This document shows positions 12,897 to 24,371 of a stretch of DNA of 64,000 bases, one piece after another. Within the stretch, counting starts at the first letter, position 1, and each line of letters begins with the position of its first letter. The notes under the pieces are model-generated. The model saw only the letters and a list, made by a program, of their open reading frames with translations, was not told the origin of the DNA and did not search any database. Source of the stretch: Populus alba (taxonomy: Eukaryota; Streptophyta; Magnoliopsida; Malpighiales; Salicaceae); contig NC_133284.1 of assembly GCF_005239225.2 (NCBI RefSeq), positions 54,009,416 to 54,073,415 on the forward strand, in the 5' to 3' direction. A program made the position numbers and the translations under genes.

Positions 12897-15800
12897 CTAA
12901 AGTTCATCCTGGCCACTGTAATAATGGCGGAAAACACAGGAGAAGTCCTTGCTTTCATGTCCATCCTTGCACAGCTCTGTGTATCTGCACAGAATGCATT
13001 GAAGATAAAGGAAAGCAGAAATCATATGCACTCAGTTCCGACAGTTTCATGTTAGTTAAGAAAAACAAGATTCAAAAATGGAAATGTCATTTGTTGTACG
13101 AAGCAGAGGTAGTTACATCTCTTGTGCTTGGTATGTCAGAGGACATTGAAGACCAACCTCCTTGGCTGATGTTGCAGCAAGGTTCAAGTCCTTAGCCTGC
13201 ATCATACAAAAGAAAATGTTCATCATGCTCATGATCAGGCCAACAACTCAAATATTGTAAGGACACAACAGCCATTCGGCAGGCAGGTTTCAAAATTCCT
13301 TCTCAATAATAATTCAAGTACCAGCGAGAAATAGGTAAATCACCCACCATGAGCTTAGATGCAAATCCGCCAGTGTAGTTCCTCGAAGCTGGCACGCCTT
13401 CCATCACTCCAGGAACTGGATTATAACTATCACTGCATGTGGGGAATTTCATCCAGTTAATTTATGTGGTTTCCAGGTAATTACTCATCAGATTTCAAGA
13501 TTTTAAACTGAAGATTCTTATTCTTCATTTTCATTTCTTAGGTATTTTGATAGTTAGTCACTCCTACTAACTCTCTAGCACAAACTTGAACCCAAACAAG
13601 GAACTGTCACTGGTTTAAAAGGCTGGCTTCTTCACAATGTCACTCGAAATTGAAGCCAAGCTATCCAATGTCAGTAAAACCTGTAACAGTCAAGACAGAT
13701 ACCTACTCCAACACCGAGCACTTGAAGTGTTTAAAACCTTTGTCAGGGTACCAGCAGAAATTCCAAGCGACTGACCAAGAACAAAGGCTTCTGATACCCC
13801 TAGCATGCTCACAGCCAATGCCAAGTTGTTGCAAATCTTTGCTGCCTAAACAACAAATGCAGCACCAGAGATATCAGATGCTTGAAAAGTGAACTCCAGC
13901 AGGTGAAGATTGAATATATTTTCCACTCATGTGCTGAAATATAGCACTCCTTTTTCATTGATTGCATTTCCATTTATCTTATCTCAGTTGCAGGACTTAA
14001 ACTGAAGATTGAATATTGCATTTCCCTCATGATTTTTAACATCTGATAAATTGGAAAATAAATACCCATGGTTCGAAATAAACTTAATAGGACTAGCTTT
14101 GAGTGCTAGCAATAACTTACCGAACCTGTTCCTGCTCCACCACAATAAATTGCATTTTTACCCATTGAAAGAAATAAGGGTTTGGCAGCAAGATAAGCAT
14201 CCTCAGAGCCACCAACCTGAGTCAAAAAATCTTTGGCCCTTCAAGTAAATTATAAGAAGAGCACAAGATGGTATTTAAGATGTTATGTGGAATAATAGCA
14301 GTCTAAACCACCATACTCTCCCCAAGTATGGGGTCCCTAGTCTCTAATCTTGCCACCTTAAACCCAACAAAGTAAATCCAAACTGAACTTACAGAACTTA
14401 TAAAGCGCAAGTGAAAAGTGATTCTGAGAAAGGTGAGAAACCATACCATAAAAGTAAGTGTACCAGCTTCTGCAGCAAGAACACCTCCAGAAACAGGAGC
14501 ATCCAACATGACAGGTTTCTCCCAGTGATCTCCATAAGTCATAAGAGATATAATTCGTTGTTAGAACAGGAAAGGAAGAGCATTAATGATTTGTACAGAA
14601 AACACTACAAAGTGATACCTTTCTTTTCTTTTAGAATACAATTAGATACTGCTACAGAAACCTTTCTCGATGTCTGGGGATCAATTGTAGATGAATCCAT
14701 TAACAATTGTGGTCTCATGGGATTTGCACAACGAAGCAAACCATTTGGTCCAGTGTACACATCCAATACCTGCATCATTTAGACTACTGCTCTCATACTG
14801 ACAGACAAGGCAGGGTAAACAAAAGAAGAAGGTGGAACCTTTCAAAAAGCATATATTGATTCAGACTGAGACATCTGAGTTTTCAAACTATTAAAATTAA
14901 ACAGCATGCAGGAAGAAATATGGATGCATCCATACACAGGATAAATTGTTATAGATTAGAGAAGAGGATTTTATAGCTACTTCAGCAGTAGATTTTCGTT
15001 GCTTTTGGGATTTAAGTTGCAGTTTTTCACAAGAAGTGTACTGATATTCGATGTTTTCATCCAGAAAATTGGTGCTTTTTAAGCAATGGTCATAGGCTCA
15101 TTGCTGTCTAAAATCTATCATGAAAGGCTACAGCAGCATGAATGGTTTCAATCTCTCAATTCTTAGCTTTACTTTCCAGTTTCCCCCTTCTTTTTCCTTG
15201 CAAGCATGCCAAAACATGTTGTGAATGATTTTGTTTCAAGCCTCATTTCTACAAGCACATTATCAAAGGGTTACTTTGACTCTCTATGAAAAGAAGAACC
15301 ATAGATATGAAATATTTCCATTTCTTATCTCTAAGAACCGAGAACTCTTTTCCAAATCCCTAATGCCATCCACTGGGACTTATCTTATAGTAGGATTCGA
15401 TGAGCTCATTCTCTTCCCTTACCTAAGGAACACCAGCTCTTTCGACTTTATGGGTTGCAATGCAGAGGCTTTCATATTTATATTTATATTTAAAAGATTC
15501 AGTGACATAACAGAGAGGATGAAGCAATGTCTTAACAAGTTAGTACATTATATGAACAAAACGCTATGAAACCACAGAGCTGCATATATCCTGAACATCA
15601 CAGACATGACCGAATGGAACTACAATACTTACATGAGATGAAGATGGCAGCATTGTTATAACAACATCACTTGCTTCTGCAACTTCAAATGGTGTTTCTT
15701 TCGTTGGAACTCCCATGTCAGAAAACATCTTCATGACATTACAGTTTCTGAATTAAATTCGAATTTTACCATTGATTCCAGGTGATTAGATAGATGTATG

Positions 15801-17287
15801 CATTAACTTCCATATATTAAACCACGCAACTAAGTGTATAACACAGATAAAAGAGTTTTCAATGCCAATCTTAGGCATGCCAACTCCTCTCAGCACATAT
15901 ATGTTACCATTTTCACTAAGTTCAACAACTCTAACAGCAAGCGTTGCCAAAAGATTATAAAACTCAACCTGTTATTTACAGAACTTTGTTTCAATCAATT
16001 TACAGAAGCCATGACCACAACAGAGGGGAAAAGGCTTATGACTTACAAGTCATGAACAGCCACTTTGTATCCATTCTTGATCAGGTTATTTGCCATTCTG
16101 GATCCCATATTTCCCAGCCCTATGAATCCTACACTCTGTAGTACACCAATCAATTGAAAAGGGCACAAAGAGCATTATAAAACAAGAAAAAAAAAAAAAG
16201 CAGACATTGTTTCAGCTGAAATAGGCATTTAAACAGCCAATCATTCTTCTTGATGCATAGTGCATGTGATTTAACAAGCTAATTCATATACCATTTACGG
16301 TATACATTACCGAAAAAAACAAAGAAGAAAAGAAGTCGTTCTCAATTTCAAGGGTGCAGATCAGGGCTAGAAATAAACCATTCATTCAACACCAAATTGA
16401 ACTCCCCTTGAACTTTGTTTAACATAGTCAATAGAAATATTGTTATAAAAAATGTTACTAGCTTGATAACAACTCACACCCAGGTCCATATTTTCATAAG
16501 TACTTGATTATGCCTCTTTTTTCACTCAAAACACCCTGCAGAACATTCAGTGAGGGAGATGAAGACTCGAATTACTTAAGTTAAACGGCTCATCAAAGAA
16601 AGCAAATTCCTTACTAGTGGAAACCATATTTGTTGAAGTTGAATAACATTTTAGTTTTCCTTCAGTCAATTTGATCTGGAAAAAAAAATCAGCAATCATT
16701 CTCCAGTAATTTTCAAACCACTGACTTTTATTTAAAGATTACTGGTTGTAGCCTATTTGAGAAATTTATACACTAGACAAGCTTGAATTTTGAATTTTAA
16801 AGCTATTAGCAAGAATTTAAAGCCCTCTTTAGTCTTGACACATGGAATTCAGAACTATTTGACAGTGACACAATTCTATATTTTTTACTAACTCATTCTC
16901 TTAAAGATAATATGATTATCCATGTAATTAACTTGTTAGAACCCCAAGAAGCAAGCTTTAAAATTCTTTTAGATCAAGATTTTAAAATTATTCTCATCTG
17001 TTTGACTTGTTTGAATCCAAAGAACCAACCTTTTCATTGAGTTGTTCATCATCACCTAACCCATATGAACTAGAAGTTTGATTCTAATCCAAAGCATGAC
17101 ATATCAGTGATTCCAACAAAACGGGTATCCACACATTACTTTATATTATTGAAAGTGATACTAAAAGGGTTACCTCAAACTGGGATGAGAGTTGTGAAGA
17201 AGAGAATCCATGAAGTGGAACATATTGAAAGAATGGAGATTTGGTTTTCAAAAGAGACAGTGAAGCTCTCACTCTGCAGATTGCCAT
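12897..17287 (-). CDS. 3-hydroxyisobutyrate dehydrogenase, mitochondrial
   Basis: Ten short exons found by splice sites and conserved residues: 17287-17174, 16135-16047, 15747-15633, 14769-14619, 14529-14447, 14216-14121, 13845-13703, 13432-13348, 13196-13117, 12984-12897. They total 1,044 bases, 347 codons, the length I recall for Arabidopsis At4g20930. The enzyme oxidises 3-hydroxyisobutyrate to methylmalonate semialdehyde with NAD+ in valine breakdown. Exon 1 encodes an Arg/Ser-rich, acid-free presequence ([20 protein letters not shown]) typical of mitochondrial import. The NAD-binding motif GFIGLGNMG begins at residue 41. The substrate motif DAPVSGG is at 166-172, and the catalytic Lys is K219 in AAKICNN. 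The C-terminus reads [17 protein letters not shown] minus-strand AATAAA (12,786-12,781) follows the stop by about 110 bases. No frame break was found. Confidence 0.93.
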
Positions 17288-17596
17288 GGATAAGTGTCAC
17301 ACCTTTTTTTTCTTCCTTATTGGACAAAGCTTTGACTGGTTTTTTTGGTACTATGAAGTATCAATTATGAGATTACATTACTGTTTTTGTTACATTTCCA
17401 AAAATATTTTAAAAAAATTTAATATTTTTTTATTTTAAATTAATATTTTTTTAATATTTTTAAATTATTTTAATATATTGATATAAAAAATAGTGTTGGT
17501 AGCAATATATTATTAAAAAATAAAATTTATATTATTTTAATATATTTTTAAATAAAAGGTAATAAGAAATTTTTTTTTGTTACATTGGATTGTAAT

Positions 17597-17965
17597 AGCA
17601 ACTGCGTGTTTGGTAGTGTGGTACTTTTATGGTTGTGATTTGAAAAAAGTTATTTTATAAAAAGTAATTTTAATTGATGGTTGGTTTAGTATTTATTTAT
17701 GTTTTGTTAAAATTGTGGTTGAATTTGATGTTGAACAAAAAATAGTTTAATGTGTTTGGTTAAAAAATTGTTTTTCAAATTAAGGTTATAAAAATAATAT
17801 ATATATATATATATAGATGGTTTTGAATTTAAATATTGTAGATTTAACTATTGTCATTACATCATGAAATAAATAATACTTTATATAAAATATTTTTTAT
17901 TATTTAATTAAACTATTTATAATTTTATCATGCATGAAATATATCCGACAAGAACTAGAGTTTTC
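17597..17965 (+). repeat. Dispersed repeat copy A, inverted relative to copy B at 35.5 kb
   Basis: The sequence (for example GTAGATTTAACTATTGTCAT, and TACATCATGAAATAAATAAT) is close to the reverse complement of 35,478-35,835. It has no coding capacity. It probably belongs to a non-autonomous DNA transposon; the termini were not resolved. Confidence 0.65.
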
Positions 17966-19305
17966 TTGGTTTCTTAAGCGCGTAACAACATCAAGTAAAA
18001 TATAATCAGGAATAAAATTTGGATTACGATCAAATTCTACAAATGTAATATCATCAATAAAATACAATTAAAAATAAAAAATTTTAATTTAATTTTTTTT
18101 TATTAAATCGAATCGGTTCAATGTATTTGGCAAACCTCATCCGAAGAGAATCATGCACTACTGTGCATGTGAACTCCACCGTGGATGTTCAGTGGAGAGT
18201 GACGTTTGCAGATTTGCAGAAAATAATTGAGCGCTGCTTTTTATAAATCTATTTTTTAAAAAAAAAATTATGTATATAATATAATAAACTATATGTTGGA
18301 GTTACCAACCAAATTATGTCTATATTTCGCTTTAAACATAGACGTAATCTCTTAAATAAACATCTGACACATTGAGTGGCCGCTGACAGTGTTTTCTTTT
18401 TATATGGGCAAAAAAAAAACAGATTCTTTAGAAGAGTGCATGAAATTTTCACATAGCAATCAATGAGACAAACCTGCAATTAAAATGATATTATTTTAAT
18501 TTTTATTAAAATAATTAAAATAAAATTATTTTTAAAAAAATAAAAAAATCAAGTTTCATCATCTGCTAGAAGGAAAATTTCACATGCGTGCATGTTTAAA
18601 ACTTGCTTGCAAAATTGCAATGAATTAACCTCAAATTAAGCACTAAAAATGTCCCATTTGTTGAAAGATTTTTGTCATGGGATGAAATATGGAAATGAGT
18701 AATAGTAAGTCTAAGTTAACAATTTATAGTTGATTAAAGTGGTTCGACACTTGTTTTTTTTAAATAAGACCTTGAGTTTGAGTTTTGTGAATAAAGTACA
18801 CCATTACTAGAAGAGTTTTACTTCTTAATGGATCGTTTCGACTCGATTGAACTAGTTAGGATCAAGTAAACTTTTAGATGCCAAGATTTAGACAAAAAAA
18901 AACAATTTATTCACAATAGAGTTGAAGGTGTTGGTTGTTCTTGGCTACTCTTTGGTACGAGTATTGTAAAATTTAGTTGATCTAACTTCTTTATTGCAAC
19001 ATAGAGGTTGGTGTTTTCTTTATGATGTTTGAGTCAGGCCAATTTGCGAAGTAATATTAGACCTTTTGTTTTGAACTATCAATGACATGGTATTAGAGCT
19101 TCTTGATTGTGCTTGACGTTTGAAGGATTGATTATAATTTTGATTCACCATAGAATTCATGATATGCCCAATTAATATAGGAATGGCAACCTTGATGGTG
19201 ACCTCCATCAACCAATCTACCATATCCCTATATTTATTCAAATCTTTTTAAAAAAAAAAATAAGAAATTAATGCAAATAAAAATAACACGGCCAAGAAAT
19301 ACTAT

Positions 19306-19815
19306 GGATTCTGCATGTGATATTTTAAAAAGTATAGAAATAAGCTAGCACAAACTCCAAACAAAAAAAAAAGAAAAAAAATGAATAAAACCTTATAAAC
19401 ATATCAAATCTCTATAAGAGCACTTTCAAAATCATTGAAAAAAAAATCAATAAGAAAAGTTTACAAACAACAAGAAAGCTTATTAACAATGAACGATGTA
19501 ATCTACACACGTCGCTTAACACCAAGTAAGTTACTAGCCGTCTTTTTCTGCATATGATAATTTAAAAAGTATAGAAATGAGCTAGGACAAACTCCAAATA
19601 AAAAAAAAAATGAATGAATATTAATAGTGATAGGAAAAAAAAAAAGAAGAATGAAACATTTTAACCATATCAAATCTCTAATAATAGTATTTTCAAAATT
19701 ATTAAAAAAAAAATTCAATAAGACAAGTTCACAAACATAAAAAAAAGATTATTAATAGTGACACATGTAATCTATATAGGCCACTTAACCCCAAATAAGT
19801 TACTAGTCGTCTTTG
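19306..19815. repeat. Tandem duplication, unit about 240-270 bp
   Basis: Segments of about 19,306-19,545 and 19,547-19,815 align throughout, sharing AAAAAGTATAGAAAT, CATATCAAATCTCTA and AAGTTACTAG near their ends. Copies differ by small indels in A-runs. Non-coding. Confidence 0.8.
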
Positions 19816-20581
19816 AATATTATGTGTGAATTACACCGGTCATTGTTGATAACTTATGTTTGTGGATTTATATTATTGAACTATATCTAATAGTTTCAAT
19901 AGCGTCATCGTCAAAATTTTCTTTTTTTCACGTCGTGTCAACTCATTTTGATAATTTATTTAATGGTTTTTTAAAATACCATAAGTGGGAGCTACAGAGT
20001 TTCTCTAACCGTGCTATTTTTTTCTTTTATGTTATTTCCTATAAGTTATAATTCTTCCCTTTCTTCTATTTTAGGCCCTGAGCCCACGCTTTACCATGGG
20101 TTTATAAATTTTTTTTTATTTAAAAAGCATGTTCCGACGCTGCCTCAGATTTTTTAAAAAAAAATTACAAAATAAATCAATTGGATTATTTTAATAAAAT
20201 GATATAAAAAAAATTAACAACAATAATAAAAAGATAAAATTAAAAAAATAATTGAACATGGAAAAAATCTTTAGAAGCATGTAATTGGATAAAAAAAACT
20301 TAATTAATTCTCTGATTTCTAAAGGGAAAAAAGAAAACAAGAGATGTGAAGATACAGAGAGCAATGCAACCAAACATTCTAATCCAATTGACCACAAGAT
20401 CTTCAAGAAATAGCCTTGGACTGAAAATCCTCCATCCATTCCTTTTATACAACAATGGTTAATCTCAGTAGCTTACAACACTAAAATGCAAAAGAAAAAA
20501 AGGACCAGAGATATGAAAATAGAGGCCAATGAGATATTAAACCTCATATTCAAGTCCAATCAAAATGGAACTGGCTACAAA

Positions 20582-23500
20582 CTATATCGACGAAAGATCT
20601 TCATATATGGTCTTGATGCCTGGCCTGTCGGAGACAGACCTTATACATCTTAAAGCTATTCCAAGGACCTCCTTCATTCCCTTGTCAACTGCCGGATTCA
20701 CCATCTCCGGCAACAGCGCGGGATCAAAGCAATCCATTGCTCTCAACCGCACCCAATCTGTCAAGTCAACACTCCCCCCTTCCCCAGATATCACATCACC
20801 TGCACACCTTCCAGTTAAAAGTTCCAACATTATCACTCCAAAGGCATAAACATCTGACTTGAAGGAGGGAAGTGGCTTCTTGGAAGCAGCCAACTCTGGT
20901 GCGCGATAACCCAGGACCCCGGCATCAAGTATTTGTTCAATGGTGCCGGCTTGAGTCATGAGTCGATGGAGGCAGTAATCAGCAACCCGTGCATTGAGAT
21001 CAGGTCCATCCAGAAGTATGTTTGTTGCTTTAAGGTTCCCATGTGGAACAGCACGGTCAAAATGGAGATAGTTCAGGCCACGTGCAACATCAACTGCTAC
21101 CTTGAGCCTCTGAACCCAAGTTAATGGGGGGCCTTTTCTTCCCGGTCGATCTGAAAAGTCAGGTTAATAGAAATCAAAAGGCAACTTTGTTCAATATACG
21201 AAATTCATGCCATTACCAACGTACTTTGAAGATCCTATGATATTGAAACACATTGCTATTGAGTGGCGAGCAGATAATACTCTCCATGCATGTGATTTGG
21301 GAAATAAACATGTCTGTATCGCAGGATTACTTTTTCTCTGCCATAATACAGGTTGTAATTAAACTCTAACACTCTTCAGGCAGACAAATTTCCCACTTAG
21401 CAAGACGCAAGTATCAAACTAAAAGGCATAACGATTATTAAGTTTCACATTTACAAGACTTTGTCCTGGAGCCTCAAATTTTGCAGATATTGAAAGCATA
21501 AAACAGTTACGCTTCACTTCAGCTGTTTTTTTTCTTCTTGCTGGGGAGGGGGTTCTTTGCTTTTCTGACTATTTTACTCAGTTTCATAGAATCGGTAGCC
21601 GTGCAACTATAAAGATTGAAGCTAGGAGATCAGTATCTTACCATAGAGAAAGCTTGCAAGGCTTCCAGGCGAGATGTAATCCGAAAGAATGAGTTTCTCA
21701 TGCTGTGTGGGGCCCCAGTAGTATCCTCTCAAACCTACCACATTTGGATGCCTAATGTTTGTAAATTTTTTGGCCTCCTTGGCAAACTCCTTTCTTTGTT
21801 TTGCCACCCCTTCTCTCAACCATTTCACAGTAATAAAGACCCCATTATCCAGTGTTGCCCTGTAAGAAGTCCCATGACTGCTCCTACCCAACACTTCAGC
21901 TGGAGCCCTTGACAGCTCCTCTGGTGTCATTGTGATTGTATCATCAAGAAAGTACAGCTCACCAACCAACCGGTCCGGTGACCCTACATCCAGTCGTGCA
22001 AGGGTTTCAGCAGCAAATGAATCCCCAGACTGTGGTGACCAGGATAAATGGCTGTGTTTTGTTGGTGAGAAGCCAGTTACTGCAGCCATTTTCTCATCAG
22101 GGCTGATAATCTCAGATGATGATCCTTTCTTCGACGTCACAAGATCCTCAGCTGAAACAACCAACGCACCAGCTTTGCCTGTTCCACTAGTGCCAGAGGG
22201 GTTTGTTTGAATGTGCCTACGTATACCTGTATTTGTAACTTGACCTGGTGGATTTCTCCTTCTTATACGAATGTAAAGTATGAAGATGGCAAGCATGATA
22301 AGAACGATCAGTGCAGTCACACATGCAACAATGACTACCACCTTGACAATGGTGTTGATTGGTTTCCCCCCAGGATTTCCACCAGGAAGATTGTTTGGTC
22401 CAGGAGGACCATTTGGAAGGCTTAATCTGTTATTTCCAGGATAGAAAGAAGAAGATGGAAACCTCCTCAGGTTTTCTGGGACAACCCCAGAAAGATCATT
22501 ATATGAAACATTAAAGCTGCCTATGCTCTCTGACAAGTTGTTTGGCAGAGGACCTGTGAAATGGTTTTGAGATAAATCTAATGAAATAAGCGAGCTCATG
22601 TCAGCCATGGAACTTGGAAGGGAACCGGATAAATTATTCCCTGAAAGATTGAGCACTTGAAGACCAGCAAGTGATTCAAAACGATCAGGAAAATAGCCAT
22701 CAAGCTGATTATGAGAAAGATCAATAACTTGAAGATTGGATTTACTATTGGAAAGGGGAGAGAATACAATAGCACCGTCGAGTAAATTATTTTCAAGGTG
22801 GATTTCTTGCAAAGTAGGCGACATTAGTAAATCAGTTAACATAGATCCATCTAGCTGGTTCGAACTAAGATCTAGGACTCTAAGCTTTGGATACTGAGTG
22901 ATAACTTTTGGGAGAGAGCTGGTAAGTGAATTATGAGAGAGGTTGAGATAATTCAAACGCAAAAATTGTGGAGCTATTTCAGGGATTGGCCCTGTCAAAT
23001 GATTCTGGCTTAGATCAAGATACTCAATGTTCCCCCACTTCACCATTCGGGTTAAATTTCCTTCAAATCTGTTGTTTGATAGATCAAGCACAGCACAGCT
23101 TCCCGTCACCAAAGGAAGTTCCCCGACAAGCACATTTGATGACAGATCAAGGACACTAAGTGTTGTTGACATAATCATGCTTATTGGCCCTAAAAGATGA
23201 AGCTACAACGTGAGAGGCAATCATAAAACACAATAAACAGAACTAAGCCACTAAATGTATTATAACTGAGCACAAGAAACTTATAAAAAGCTAAAGCAGT
23301 GATTAAAGAGGTACCTGAGAGATTATTGGCACTCAAATCCAGTTCATTTAAGAGCAAAGAATCTCCTTTCAATAGGTCATTAGGAATATACCCGGAGAAT
23401 TTGTTGTTGCTGAGCCTAAGGACCTGAAGCTCATAAGCAAAATCAAATCCTGGCAAGTCTCCTGACAACTGATTGTAGCTTAAATCCAACACCTTTACAC

Positions 23501-24371
23501 TTGCAAACAATTGCATGTCACCTCCATTTAGCAGTGACCCACTAAGCTGGTTGTGGCTAAGATTCAAAAGCTTAATACTCTCAGACATACCCGGAAGTAA
23601 TCTCTGAGAACTAGAGCTCACTAGCATATTTCCACTGAGATCAACATGACTAGCATTGGTTTCAAGAAAAAACATCCCATCTAGTTGACCATCAAACATA
23701 TTCTCATGCAAGTCAAGCACCTGTAGACTTGAAATCAGCTCAAATCCCTTTGGAATCCTCTTGGTAAACCCATTGGAAGACAGATTCAGATATACCAGGT
23801 TATTCAGCCTTGTCAATGACATTGGCAATGACCCAGAAAACGAGTTGCGGCTCAAGTCCAACGACTGGATAGATGCAAACCCTGAAATTGAATCTGGAAG
23901 TGAGCCGGAGAAGTTGTTCCCAGACAACGAGAGGTTCCTTAGTCTCCCTAATTTACCAATCCCTGGCGGTAATGATGACGAAAACAGATTGTTCGACACA
24001 TCCATAAACAGAAGGCTTTTAAAGTCACCTACATTGTCTGGAATCTTGCCAGTTATAGAGTTGTTTGCCATGGAGAGTTTGGCAAGCAATGTAAGATTTG
24101 CAAACACACTCAAATCTACATCAGCCGAGAGACCCAAGTTATCAAGAACAACCCCAGCAACATTTTCACCATTGCAGACAATGCCATTCCAAGAAGAAGG
24201 GCAGCCACCAAAATTAACGGACTCCTCATTCCATGACTCAAGAACATAACCAGTGGGGTCATGCTTGATACCCTTCTTGAATTCAAGCAATGCCAATATG
24301 TCATGTGAAGGCAATTGCCCCATGGCAGAAAGGAAAAATAGGGATAACAGTAAAAGCCTTAAGAGCTTCAT
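20582..24371 (-). CDS. GHR1: LRR receptor-like pseudokinase GHR1
   Basis: Three exons: 24371-23315, 23189-21642, 21150-20582. They give 1,057 codons, near the 1,053 of Arabidopsis GHR1 (At4g20940). The ATG at 24371 is used; an apparent earlier start is a TTG. Order: signal peptide (1-18), LRR N-cap with cysteine pair around WNGIVC, about 20 LRRs (about 70-600), membrane helix (636-658), juxtamembrane region with SPDEK, then kinase fold (about 790-1057). GHR1 relays H2O2, ABA and CO2 signals at the guard-cell plasma membrane and helps activate the SLAC1 anion channel. The fold lacks catalytic residues: the HRD position reads H905-G906-N907 and the DFG position reads D926-Y927-C928, as in the Arabidopsis pseudokinase. 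Position beside the dehydrogenase matches the Arabidopsis order. A leader intron is likely (donor near 25,042). Confidence 0.95.

Larger units (their letters stand above)
17288..20580. other. Gene-poor spacer between the dehydrogenase and GHR1
   Basis: Upstream region of the dehydrogenase followed by repeats: an AT-rich MITE-like copy (about 17,395-17,560), one member of an inverted-repeat family (17,597-17,965), a possible hairpin stretch (18,150-18,215), and a tandem duplication (19,306-19,815). The last 150 bases or so are probably the GHR1 3' UTR. No coding region is supported. Confidence 0.6.

Noticed and set aside
14411..14782. 123-residue plus-strand frame and other plus frames between 12.7 and 17.4 kb
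   Set aside because: They overlap minus-strand exons of the 3-hydroxyisobutyrate dehydrogenase, which has full motif and splice support.
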